From contig NZ_NIQA01000001.1 in the NCBI RefSeq assembly GCF_002236805.1, forward strand, positions 310,001-374,000: DNA of 64,000 nucleotides, read 5' to 3'. The stretch is from Pusillimonas sp. T2. GTDB lineage: Bacteria; Pseudomonadota; Gammaproteobacteria; Burkholderiales; Burkholderiaceae_B. Every line of letters starts with the position of its first letter. Within the stretch, counting starts at the first letter, position 1. Of the stretch, positions 1 to 7,363 are shown piece by piece. The notes below the pieces were generated by a model. That model had not been told where the DNA came from. It searched no databases and saw only the letters and a program-made list of their open reading frames with translations. The position numbers were made by a program, and so were the translations under genes.

Positions 1-287
1 CAACACTGTCGCGCGATGCCGTGAAAGGCCAACCGCATGCCGAAGAGAACGGCGGCTTGTCGGGCCCGCCGGTTCACGCCTTGTCGCTGGCTGTCATTCG
101 TCGCCTGCGCGAACAATTGGGTCCGCAATTTGCCATTATTGGCGTTGGCGGTATTGGCAGCGGGCGTCAGGCCGTCGAAAAGATACAGGCGGGCGCAAAC
201 GCCATCCAGCTTTATACCGGTCTGATCTATCGCGGCCCCGCACTTATCGGCGAATGCGTACGTAGCTTGTCAACGCTCAATAAATAA
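1..287 (+). CDS. pyrD: Dihydroorotate dehydrogenase (quinone), C-terminal part only
   Basis: The frame is open from the left edge, so most of the gene lies outside. The first visible residues, TLSRDAVKG, belong to the conserved stretch near the active site of class 2 dihydroorotate dehydrogenases. They are followed by GGLSGPP and by the FMN-phosphate-binding segment [15 protein letters not shown] and YTGLIYRGP close to the C terminus. The family oxidises dihydroorotate to orotate in pyrimidine synthesis and passes electrons to quinone at the inner membrane. The end of the protein looks intact. Class 2 is inferred from the C-terminal sequence; the N-terminal membrane helix that would confirm it is not in the window. 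Confidence 0.93.
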   Translation, partial: TLSRDAVKGQPHAEENGGLSGPPVHALSLAVIRRLREQLGPQFAIIGVGGIGSGRQAVEKIQAGANAIQLYTGLIYRGPALIGECVRSLSTLNK

Positions 288-375
288 ACACATCGGGCGT
301 TACGCTGCTTCTGCCGAAACAAGTTTTTCGGCACTGCTTTGTACTGCACCGCCCATCCGGCTTCGCCATGAAAAA

Positions 376-413
376 CACCCCAAAGGTTGGATGTGTGTCC
401 AACTTTTGGGGTG
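376..413 (-). terminator. Large palindrome, probable terminator of the phasin gene
   Basis: A 16-bp stem (CACCCCAAA...TTTGGGGTG) with one G-T pair encloses a 6-nt loop. Read on the minus strand it is followed by TTTTT, as expected for an intrinsic terminator about 100 nt after the phasin stop. The stem is unusually long, and the sequence TGCACCCCAAAAGTTGGA also resembles ends of IS3-type elements, so it may be a remnant of a mobile element that now serves as a terminator. Confidence 0.55.
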
Positions 414-512
414 CAGTTCAAAGGCAGACTGCTTTTAGCGGGCAAAGCACACTAAAGGCATCTTACCAGCAAGCATACCGGCCGAAACCCGCCCGGCAGC
501 CTGCCGCTTGTA

Positions 513-1091
513 TTACGAGGCGCGGCGCGTACGAGGCGTGGCCGACTTAACCACTTCAGCGGCTTCAGATGCGGCCTTGAAGGTGGCGTTGGTGGCTGCC
601 GTGATGTTCGACTCGGCTGCTTCGCTGGCTTGCTTGGCTGCTTTGGCAACAGTTTCGTAGGCTGTGTTGGCCGAGGCCACCGACGACTTCAGCAAAGCAA
701 TGGCGCCTTCGGTGCCAGTAGGTGCATTTTTTGCCAACTGGTCGATGGTGTCATGCATTTGCTTCTGACTATGGGCCAGTTGCTCTTCAGCAAGGCGTGC
801 CAAATCGGACTGAACCGAAGACATAATGTCGTAGACGTGCTTGCCATAGGCCAGCGCCTTGTCGGCGTTAGGCTGTACCAGGCCCGACGTAAAAGCTGCC
901 GCTTCTTGAGGGTCTTTAACGTCGATAGCTTCTTGCGATTTCTGAGCAACGTCTTCAAACGTTGCCTTCATCACTTTGAGGTTCAGATCAACCAGTTTTT
1001 CGAAGCCGCCGAAGATCGAACCCTGAGCAGCCAGGATCTTGTCAAGCGAGGCTTTCTGGTTGGCAAAAATTTGTTGGGGAATTGCGCTCAT
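513..1091 (-). CDS. phaP: Phasin family protein (PHB granule surface protein)
   Basis: A 192-residue protein with the phasin layout: an N-terminal stretch IPQQIFANQKASLDKILA, then FEKLVDLNLKVMKATFED, then a long alanine-, lysine- and glutamate-rich helical tail ending in basic TPRTRRAS. Phasins coat polyhydroxyalkanoate granules and control their size and number. Length fits the family (about 180-195 residues). The ATG at 1091 has a strong ribosome site (AAAGGA, 7 nt upstream). The gene stands alone with its own promoter and a possible PhaR site upstream, which suggests it is controlled by the amount of stored polymer. The tail has no homologue I can name. Confidence 0.92.
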   Translation of the reverse strand: MSAIPQQIFANQKASLDKILAAQGSIFGGFEKLVDLNLKVMKATFEDVAQKSQEAIDVKDPQEAAAFTSGLVQPNADKALAYGKHVYDIMSSVQSDLARLAEEQLAHSQKQMHDTIDQLAKNAPTGTEGAIALLKSSVASANTAYETVAKAAKQASEAAESNITAATNATFKAASEAAEVVKSATPRTRRAS

Positions 1092-1135
1092 GGTGTTTTC
1101 CTTTAAATAAGGGTTATGCTGCGTTGCACAAAAAC

Positions 1136-1164
1136 AATTTAACCCTTTAAAAACAACATGTCAA
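1136..1164 (-). promoter_or_regulatory. Sigma-70 promoter of the phasin gene
   Basis: On the minus strand TTGACA (1164-1159) is separated by exactly 17 nt from TAAATT (1141-1136). Transcription would start about 40 nt before the ATG. This is one of the best-matching promoters in the window, consistent with the high abundance of phasins. Confidence 0.7.
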
Positions 1165-1174
1165 TGAATTTTTT

Positions 1175-1187
1175 ATTGCAGTGCAAT
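1175..1187. promoter_or_regulatory. Palindrome upstream of the phasin promoter, possible PhaR site
   Basis: ATTGCA-G-TGCAAT is a perfect 13-nt palindrome starting 11 nt upstream of the -35 hexamer. Its core TGC-AGT-GCA fits the TGC-N3-GCA pattern reported for PhaR of Paracoccus. PhaR assignment is inference; no phaR gene is in the window. Confidence 0.4.
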
Positions 1188-1206
1188 AATTTTGGAACAG
1201 GCTTTT

Positions 1207-2034
1207 TCAGCGTCCGCTGATTGGCCCACCCTCAAAGCCCAACGCTTCAGAAATGCTGCTGGCCGTCTTGAGCAAAACATCAATCCATTCGTCGCGCATG
1301 CGCTCGGCAGGCGCCGAAATTGACAACCCCGCCTGCAAATTACCGGCATCATCGTAGATACCGGCCGCGATGCAACGGACCCCTAGTTCGAGTTCTTCGT
1401 TGTCGCGTGAATAACCGGTGCGACGCACCAGGGCGAGCTCTTTTTCAAGCTTGTCGGCCTGAGTAATACTGTTGGGCGTCGCGCCGGTGAGCCCGGTACG
1501 CATAATGTATGCCTTGATCTGACGCGAATCGCTGGCCGATAAAAACAGTTTTCCGGTAGACGTCAGGTGTAAGGGCGCACGCCCACCAATTGCACGCACC
1601 ACCTGCATACCCGACCGCTCGCTCCAGGCGCGCTCGATATAAACGATCTCGTCATTTTGCTGCACCGACAAATTAACGGTTTGCCCGGTCAGTTTATGCA
1701 ACGCACGCATCGGATCCAGGGCCACCTCTCGCACACTCAGGCGCCCTTTAACCAGCGAACCTAGCTCGAGCAAACGCATGCCGAGACGATACAGCCCGCT
1801 GTCCACCCTTTCGACATAACGCCCCGCAACCAGATCGTTAAGAATGCGATGCGCCGTCGACGTATGCAACCCGGTTTTAGCCGCTAGGTTTTTGAGCGGA
1901 ACGGGTTCGGCCTGATGCGCCAGTACGTCGAGCAACAGCATGGCACGCTCGAGCACCTGAATGGTGATCGGTGATTCGGAAGGAGCATTTTGGACGGTAG
2001 CCCCTGGGCGGGCAGAGAGTTCGGTTCGGGACAT
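1207..2034 (-). CDS. IclR family transcriptional regulator
   Basis: 275 residues. After a 25-residue disordered start, residues about 26-90 form the winged helix typical of IclR (LERAMLLLDVLAHQ ... LKNLAAKTGLHTSTAHRILNDL). Residues about 105-265 form the effector domain, with ALHKLTGQTVNLSVQ, GGRAPLHLTSTGKLFLS and ELELGVRCIAAGIYDDAGN. Such proteins usually control a nearby catabolic operon in response to a small acid, but no such operon adjoins this one, so its target is unknown. A near-perfect palindrome at 2058-2076, 24 nt upstream of the ATG, suggests autoregulation. The flanking phasin and CinA-like genes give no clear functional link. Confidence 0.92.
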   Translation of the reverse strand: MSRTELSARPGATVQNAPSESPITIQVLERAMLLLDVLAHQAEPVPLKNLAAKTGLHTSTAHRILNDLVAGRYVERVDSGLYRLGMRLLELGSLVKGRLSVREVALDPMRALHKLTGQTVNLSVQQNDEIVYIERAWSERSGMQVVRAIGGRAPLHLTSTGKLFLSASDSRQIKAYIMRTGLTGATPNSITQADKLEKELALVRRTGYSRDNEELELGVRCIAAGIYDDAGNLQAGLSISAPAERMRDEWIDVLLKTASSISEALGFEGGPISGR

Positions 2035-2057
2035 GCTTGACTTTGACGCAACGCAAC

Positions 2058-2076
2058 ATTCTCATATTATGAAAAT
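2058..2076. promoter_or_regulatory. Probable IclR-type operator
   Basis: ATTCTCATATTATGAAAAT pairs with itself at 8 of 9 positions around a central T. AT-rich palindromes of this form are typical of IclR-family operators, and it lies directly upstream of the iclR-like start codon. Autoregulation is inference. Confidence 0.5.
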
Positions 2077-2192
2077 AGTTGTCGTTTTGGCAAGATCTTT
2101 TTGCCTGTCGTGTGTGGTCCGATAAAAGCGCCCAGGTGCACCAGCTTGCTTCAGCAGAGCCAGCCAGGCGCACCCAATGCCAGAGGGAGGTG

Positions 2193-2990
2193 TCAGGGCG
2201 ACAAGGTGCCACCGGCCTCTTGGGCCGCATTCTTCAAAAAGGCCAAAGCCTCGGCCGCGGCGAGGGGTTCGCCTTTGACGCCCAGGTCGATATGCGGTTT
2301 ACCCTCGCCGCCCATACTGGGCAAACTGAACGCCTTTACGCCGGGCCAACGCGCCTCGAGGGCTTCGAGCGCCGGCGTAATGCGTGATTCAGGTAGCCCG
2401 AACACCAGGAAGGAATGCTCGACACGCACCGTCTGGTGATGATACTGGCGGTAACGCGTATCGAGTGTCCATTCGAGCATTGGCCAAGCCATGACCGGAA
2501 AGCCGGGCATGAAGGTATGGTTACGAATGAAAAAACCAGGAATCTTGTTGTAGGGATTGGGAACGATTTCAGCCCCTGTTGGAAACACGCCCATTTGCAA
2601 ACGCTGCTGGTTTTCAGGCAATGACATATCGGCGCTGCCGACGCCATTTTTCTCATTCTCGGCGCAACGTTCGGTAATAAGACGTTCAGCCTCGGGATGC
2701 AGGGCAAGGTCAAGCCCCAGCGCCTCAGCGGCCGCCTGACGGGTTTGGTCGTCGGGCGTCGCCCCGATGCCGCCGCAGCTGAAGACAATGTCGTCAGTGG
2801 CAAAGCTGCGCTTGAGTACGGCGGCAATACTGGCACGATCGTCGGAGACGAATTCGGCACCCGACAACTGCATGCCCCGCTGCCCAAGAAGCTCGATGAC
2901 CTTTGAGAAATGCTTGTCTTGCCGACGGCCGGACAAAATTTCGTCGCCCACAATAATGAGGCGTACACGAGGCACAGTAATAGATGTCAT
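2193..2990 (-). CDS. CinA-like molybdopterin-binding domain protein
   Basis: 265 residues belonging to the CinA N-terminal family (MoaB/MogA-like fold). Visible hallmarks are LIIVGDEILSGRRQDKHFSKVIELL at the N terminus, FSCGGIGATPDDQTRQAAAEALG (residues about 70-92), and the later NPYNKIPGFFIRNHTFMPGFPVMA. The C-terminal nicotinamide-nucleotide deamidase domain of full CinA is absent; this shorter form is common in betaproteobacteria. The ligand is unknown: members have been tied to pyrophosphate cleavage of ADP-ribose or NAD-type compounds. The ATG at 2990 has AGGTG 6 nt upstream. It lies 20 nt downstream of the EI24 gene and is probably cotranscribed with it. Confidence 0.85.
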   Translation of the reverse strand: MTSITVPRVRLIIVGDEILSGRRQDKHFSKVIELLGQRGMQLSGAEFVSDDRASIAAVLKRSFATDDIVFSCGGIGATPDDQTRQAAAEALGLDLALHPEAERLITERCAENEKNGVGSADMSLPENQQRLQMGVFPTGAEIVPNPYNKIPGFFIRNHTFMPGFPVMAWPMLEWTLDTRYRQYHHQTVRVEHSFLVFGLPESRITPALEALEARWPGVKAFSLPSMGGEGKPHIDLGVKGEPLAAAEALAFLKNAAQEAGGTLSP

Positions 2991-3010
2991 TGATTCACCT
3001 TTTTTAAAAC

Positions 3011-3808
3011 TTAGACATCGATAACGGTTTCTTGGCGCAACTGACGCAAAGCCTCAAGGCTGAAATGCGCGTACACCAGTGCCGAAAACACCGGCAACAC
3101 CAGCCAAGCGGGCGGAAACAGATTGATCAATGAAAGAATAAAGCCCATCAGCCAGTACTTGCGGTTATGCCGCTTCCAGATGATGCGGCGCTCGACAGGG
3201 CTGGCATGTTCGATGACGGCATCGACACGCAACATACGGGTAAAGGCGAATGCCCACCAAAAAATGGGCAACAAAATCGGAAACGGCGGAAACAGCCAAA
3301 GCGGCATGGTCAGCAACCAGCCGATGGCAAAGAGCCCACCGACCCAGACCGCATTCCAAATGCCTAGCGCAGTCGACATTTGCCCTTGCCGAATTAGTCC
3401 CCGGTATTCGCGTTGCTCGAGGTGACGCAACACCAGCGGCATGACAAACACGGCAGCAATGACCAACCCCAAAATGCCCGATAGCGGCAGCAAAATGGCT
3501 ATGGCCAGCAAAGGCACCAGGTAGGCTTGCAAAGAAAACAACCCGATGCCGAGCATCCATTGGTCTACCGTAGTCAGTACGCCCCAGTTGGCCGCCTCGC
3601 CGCTTAGCCAGGCAGTAAGCGGCGCCCAGAACGCCCACAGCAAAACGATACCGCCCAGCAGCGCAATAATGAAGGGCAAAAATAAAGCAAACAACATTTT
3701 GGGGTGCAGCTGCGACACCAGCGCACGCCGAAACGCCTGCCCCACCGACGCCATGCCAGAGACCCGGACGGGCTCGGAGACGTTGGCAACTACACGAGAA
3801 TCAGACAT
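3011..3808 (-). CDS. EI24 domain membrane protein (CysZ-like)
   Basis: 265 residues with about six hydrophobic helices in the EI24/CysZ arrangement: two after an amphipathic N terminus (MLFALFLPFIIALLGGIVLL), a pair at residues about 95-130 (LVPLLAIAILLPLSGILGLV), a proline-rich pair (WLLTMPLWLFPPFPILLPIF), and a last one (LMGFILSLINLFPPAWLVLP). CysZ itself carries sulfate; most EI24 proteins of betaproteobacteria have no assigned substrate, and no sulfur genes lie nearby. The ATG at 3808 overlaps no other gene. The CinA-like gene follows 20 nt downstream, which suggests one transcript. Confidence 0.85.
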   Translation of the reverse strand: MSDSRVVANVSEPVRVSGMASVGQAFRRALVSQLHPKMLFALFLPFIIALLGGIVLLWAFWAPLTAWLSGEAANWGVLTTVDQWMLGIGLFSLQAYLVPLLAIAILLPLSGILGLVIAAVFVMPLVLRHLEQREYRGLIRQGQMSTALGIWNAVWVGGLFAIGWLLTMPLWLFPPFPILLPIFWWAFAFTRMLRVDAVIEHASPVERRIIWKRHNRKYWLMGFILSLINLFPPAWLVLPVFSALVYAHFSLEALRQLRQETVIDV

Positions 3809-3895
3809 AGTTTCAGTGACCTTTCAAACATTCGACTATCATAGCTAAAGCCAAAACAATTTGCCCCAGACACACACCCGTTTTTGCCCCTGTTT

Positions 3896-4285
3896 ATGCC
3901 CGTTTTCACACTTCCCGACCACATTGACCCGCTAAGAAAGTACTTGGCCGACAGCAGCACAGACACCAGTTTGGTGGCATGTTTTTGTGCTGCCTGGTGC
4001 GACACGTGTCGCGACTACGCCCCTGCCTTTGCACAATTGGCAGACAAGTTTCCGCAGTACGTTTTTATCTGGGTGGATATCGAAGAAAACCCCGAGCTGC
4101 TCGGGGATGAAGATGTAGAGAACTTCCCGACGTTATTGGTGCAAACTGCCACCGAAAACCGGTTTTTTGGCCCGATGCTGCCACATATTGGTCACCTGGA
4201 AAAGCTATTGGCAACCATAAATAGAATGCCCGCCATTAATGGCGGGCCGCCGATGCTGCGCCAAACCCTGATGGCGCAAGCCTGA
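3896..4285 (+). CDS. Thioredoxin family protein
   Basis: 129 residues from the ATG at 3896; an in-frame TTG at 3884 would add four residues. The active site is CAAWCDTCRDYAPAFAQLA, a CxxC with Asp-Thr between the cysteines rather than the Gly-Pro of classical thioredoxin. It is followed by FIWVDIEENPELLGDEDVENFPTLL, where the cis-proline sits in NFPTLL. There is no signal peptide, so it should be cytoplasmic. The redox partner is unknown. It is transcribed divergently from the EI24 gene. The C-terminal 20 residues (NGGPPMLRQTLMAQA) extend past the thioredoxin fold. Confidence 0.85.
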   Translation: MPVFTLPDHIDPLRKYLADSSTDTSLVACFCAAWCDTCRDYAPAFAQLADKFPQYVFIWVDIEENPELLGDEDVENFPTLLVQTATENRFFGPMLPHIGHLEKLLATINRMPAINGGPPMLRQTLMAQA

Positions 4286-4374
4286 ACACCTGCACTGCGC
4301 ACCCACAAAGCCAATGCCAAGACACGTGCCTTTGGGCAGAGCGCGGCAAAGCCCACCGGGCTACGCCGACTGAC

Positions 4375-5769
4375 CTAGCGTCCGCCCAGGAGTACGCCCA
4401 CCTGCTTGCGCACGGCCTTGCCGGGCCCGGCTGACTTGGGCAGCTGGGGCGCTGCTGATACCGACGACGCCACATAGGGCTTGGTGAAGAAGTCATCGAC
4501 AGGCTTGCGCGACGACATGTCGGCATAAGCCCGGGAAGAACGTTCGCGACCCGACGAGGAGGCGCCTGTCGAGGGACGGCGCGTTGCAGCCTGAACCTGT
4601 GCGGGTAGCTCGAGCGTGCCGCGCGGGATCTTGGCTTTGATGAGCTTTTCGATGTCGAGAAGGTAACGCTCTTCGTCAGGGGCAAAAAAAGCAATGGCCT
4701 CGCCCGACGCGCCGGCACGGCCCGTACGACCGATACGGTGAACGTAATCTTCGGCGTTGTAGGGCAAGTCATAATTGATAACGCAAGGTACACCTGCCAC
4801 ATCGAGACCACGTGCGGCAACATCGGTGGCTACCAAGACTTCAAGATCACCTGCCTTGAAGGCCTCGAGCGCCTTCATGCGATCGAGTTGGCTTTTATCG
4901 CCATGAATCGACTCGGCCTTGACACCATCGCGCTCGAGCAAGCGCGCCAAGCGGCTGGTGCCAATTTTTGTATTTGAAAAAACAATAACCTGGTTAAGCC
5001 CGCGCGACTTGACCAGATGAACAACAGCAGCCCGCTTGGCATCGCCTGACAACGGATACGCAATTTGCGTCACGTTTTCGGCGGTGGCGTTGGGTCGCGC
5101 GACTTCGATTTCGACCGGCTCTTTAAGCCAAGTGCGACCGAGTTTACGGATTTCGGGGCTGAAGGTTGCCGAGAACAACAAGGTTTGACGACTTTGCGGC
5201 AACAAACGAACGATGCGATCGAGGTCGGGCAAGAAACCCATATCGAGCATGCGGTCGGCCTCGTCGAGCACCAGAATACCGACTTGGGCAAGGCTCACGT
5301 TCTTTTGCTCGATGTGGTCCAGCAAACGACCCGGGGTAGCAATGACGACTTCGCAACCGCGCCGTAACGCGTCGCGTTGAGGGGCGATATCGACACCGCC
5401 AAACACTACCGCCGAGCGCAAAGGAATAGACTCGCTGTAACGCGACACGTTCTCGGCGACCTGGTCTGCCAGCTCGCGGGTAGGCGTAAGAATCAGCGCT
5501 CGAACCGGGTGCCGAGCAGGTGAGGCACTGCTATTGGCCAGAGGCATTAAGCGCTGCAATATGGGCAGCGTGAAAGCGGCGGTTTTGCCTGTGCCCGTTT
5601 GCGCCGCACCCATGACGTCGCGACCTTGCATGACGACCGGGATAGCTTTGGCCTGGATAGGCGTGGGAACGGTGTAACCCGTTGCGGCGACTGCCTGCAA
5701 AATGCCCGGGTGCAAGCCTAGATCGGAAAACGTGATTTGCGGAGTATCGGAGATAATAGTTTCTGTCAT
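4375..5769 (-). CDS. rhlE: DEAD-box ATP-dependent RNA helicase, RhlE type
   Basis: 464 residues with the full DEAD-box set in order: Q motif (TFSDLGLHPGILQAV ... PTPIQAKAIP), motif I AAQTGTGKTAAF, Ia PTRELADQV, II VLDEADRMLDMGF, III SATFS, IV VIVFSNT, V VATDVAARGLDV and VI HRIGRTGRAG. The tail after residue about 385 is basic and serine-rich, as in RhlE, and would bind RNA. Members unwind short RNA duplexes during ribosome assembly and mRNA turnover. RhlE is the closest subtype by the RMLDMGFLPDLDRIVRLLP segment; other members of the family are less likely. The ATG at 5769 starts just before the Q motif. Confidence 0.9.
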   Translation of the reverse strand: MTETIISDTPQITFSDLGLHPGILQAVAATGYTVPTPIQAKAIPVVMQGRDVMGAAQTGTGKTAAFTLPILQRLMPLANSSASPARHPVRALILTPTRELADQVAENVSRYSESIPLRSAVVFGGVDIAPQRDALRRGCEVVIATPGRLLDHIEQKNVSLAQVGILVLDEADRMLDMGFLPDLDRIVRLLPQSRQTLLFSATFSPEIRKLGRTWLKEPVEIEVARPNATAENVTQIAYPLSGDAKRAAVVHLVKSRGLNQVIVFSNTKIGTSRLARLLERDGVKAESIHGDKSQLDRMKALEAFKAGDLEVLVATDVAARGLDVAGVPCVINYDLPYNAEDYVHRIGRTGRAGASGEAIAFFAPDEERYLLDIEKLIKAKIPRGTLELPAQVQAATRRPSTGASSSGRERSSRAYADMSSRKPVDDFFTKPYVASSVSAAPQLPKSAGPGKAVRKQVGVLLGGR

Positions 5770-5915
5770 TGAATAAGGTTACGCCTGCGCAGGAACACCC
5801 CGCCAGACTTTGATAACCCGGGCATTTTAACGCACGTCGTCCCGCAACCCTATGACAGCCCAAAAGGGCCACCCGAAAGTGTCGTTAAATATCCACTACT
5901 TAGCCAAGGCAGCAG

Positions 5916-6242
5916 CTACAACAGCGCCCGTATCACCCAAAACGCCAACATACCCGACACAATAACGGCCACCGTACTGCGCGTGCGCGCATAAACCACT
6001 ATGGCGACCAACACAGCCAGCAAACGAACATCGACAAAGGCATGAGCCCCTTCTGACCAGGGCAGAATTTCGGGAATAATAATGCCAATAAGCGCGGCGG
6101 GTGGCGCATAACGCAATGCGCGACGCACACCCTCGGTTAACGGGATTCGATTACCGAATACAAAATAACCCGCACGAGTAATTAAACTGCACAACGTCAG
6201 CAGCCCGATTACCGCCAAAACATAGGTGTCATTATCAGCCAT
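5916..6242 (-). CDS. azlD: AzlD family small subunit of branched-chain amino acid exporter
   Basis: 108 residues, nearly all hydrophobic, with four predicted helices (VLAVIGLLTLCSLITRAGYF, ALRYAPPAALIGIIIPEILP, LAVLVAIVVYARTRSTV, VIVSGMLAFWVIRALL). The stretch FGNRIPLTEGVRRALRYAPPA is typical of AzlD. The family acts with AzlC to export branched-chain amino acids or analogues. Its ATG overlaps the end of the azlC gene by 8 nt, which implies translational coupling. The substrate here cannot be read from sequence. Confidence 0.88.
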   Translation of the reverse strand: MADNDTYVLAVIGLLTLCSLITRAGYFVFGNRIPLTEGVRRALRYAPPAALIGIIIPEILPWSEGAHAFVDVRLLAVLVAIVVYARTRSTVAVIVSGMLAFWVIRALL

Positions 6243-6981
6243 GGCTTACCTTTGCTGAGGCTTGATGCTTTTCAGTCAAAACGCCGGCGACAATGCCGCC
6301 AACAACGGCCACAGCAAGGCCCAGACGCAAGGGCAGCGGCTGCCCCAGCCAGGCAATGGTGCCTGCCACCAATATAGAAACCGCCATGGGCATATTTTTG
6401 ACCAACGGAATCGTAATGCCCAGCAACGCCAGCGTCGCGGCGAACTCTAGCGCCCAGCTTGTTGGCACAACGCCGCCCATGAATATGCCGGCCAACGAGG
6501 CCACCTGCCAAGAAATCCAGCCCGGAATAATCAGCCCGAGGTAATACCAGAACTGATGGCGTGTGCCGCGCTTTTTGCTGTCGGCAAAACGCGTCATGAA
6601 CAAAACAAAACCCATATCGCTTAACCAAAAGCCTAGACCCAGGCGCGAGGGCCAGCGATAGCGCGCAAAAAACGGCTGCATGGCCGCACCAAATATCACG
6701 AATCGGATATTGACCACACACGCTGCCGCAAAAATAAGCCATATGGGCGCACCGGCCACGATAAGCGGCAGTGCAGTCAGTTGGGCCGAACCCGCATACA
6801 CCAACAACGTCATCAGGCTGGCCATGGCTTCAGACATGCCAGCCTTGACCATGGCAATACCAGTCACAAACCCCCACAGGCTGGTTGCCACCATGGTGGG
6901 CAGGACCTGACGAAAACCTTCGTTGAAGCTTTTCTGTGCCCGCGCCTTTGACCACGCGTTATAAGTAGATAAAGACCCCAT
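6235..6981 (-). CDS. azlC: AzlC family large subunit of amino acid exporter
   Basis: 248 residues from the ATG at 6981, which has GAGG 6 nt upstream. In-frame starts at 6993 (ATG) and 7029 (TTG) would give longer forms. The protein has the AzlC pattern: FNEGFRQVLPTMVATSLWGFVTGIAMVKAG, then LMTLLVYAGSAQLTALPLIVAGAP and RFVIFGAAMQPFF, followed by helices in pairs. With AzlD it should export branched-chain amino acids or related toxic analogues across the inner membrane. The two genes overlap by 8 nt. No regulator (AzlB/Lrp-type) adjoins them. Confidence 0.88.
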   Translation of the reverse strand: MGSLSTYNAWSKARAQKSFNEGFRQVLPTMVATSLWGFVTGIAMVKAGMSEAMASLMTLLVYAGSAQLTALPLIVAGAPIWLIFAAACVVNIRFVIFGAAMQPFFARYRWPSRLGLGFWLSDMGFVLFMTRFADSKKRGTRHQFWYYLGLIIPGWISWQVASLAGIFMGGVVPTSWALEFAATLALLGITIPLVKNMPMAVSILVAGTIAWLGQPLPLRLGLAVAVVGGIVAGVLTEKHQASAKVSHG

Positions 6982-7140
6982 CCGACGCCTCATTACCCTT
7001 CGGGCATTTTTTGAAAAATGCCGGGACAACCCTGTAAACCCGCAATCATATACGAGCGCACCCGAATTGTTTTATTTCGCTGAATTGTCGCGGGCTGTTG
7101 GTACAATGCAGCCAGTCAAATCATTATCCCAGGACGAATC

Positions 7141-7353
7141 ATGAGCAGTGCCGATACCCCTGCAAAACACAACGATGACGTCATTCTGGTCGGCGCAGCC
7201 GACCTGCCTGTTTATTGCCCAGGCCCGAAAGCCCCGCTCTGGTCAATGCACCCGCGCGTTTACATCGAAGTCGCCAAATCGGGCCAGGGCGTTTGCCCCT
7301 ACTGCAGCGCCACCTACCAGCTCAAGCCAGGCGAACACGTCCACGGCCACTAA
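7141..7353 (+). CDS. Small zinc-finger protein (zf-CHCC, NDUFS6-like)
   Basis: 70 residues. The zinc ligands are visible as YCPGP, MHPRVYIEV and VCPYCSATYQL, the C-H-C-C pattern shared with the mitochondrial complex I subunit NDUFS6. This short free-standing form is widespread in proteobacteria and its role is unknown. Candidate roles include helping Fe-S or respiratory complexes, but that is only by analogy. The YheT-type hydrolase follows after 10 nt, so the two are probably made from one mRNA. Confidence 0.88.
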   Translation: MSSADTPAKHNDDVILVGAADLPVYCPGPKAPLWSMHPRVYIEVAKSGQGVCPYCSATYQLKPGEHVHGH

Positions 7354-7363
7354 GCGTCAGCCC

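Noticed and set aside
630-1106. 158-codon plus-strand frame opposite the phasin gene
   Set aside because: Shadow of the phasin reading frame; no expression signals.
7148-7363. N-terminal extension of the YheT hydrolase
   Set aside because: It overlaps the zinc-finger gene out of frame, and the family N terminus starts just after the GTG at 7364.
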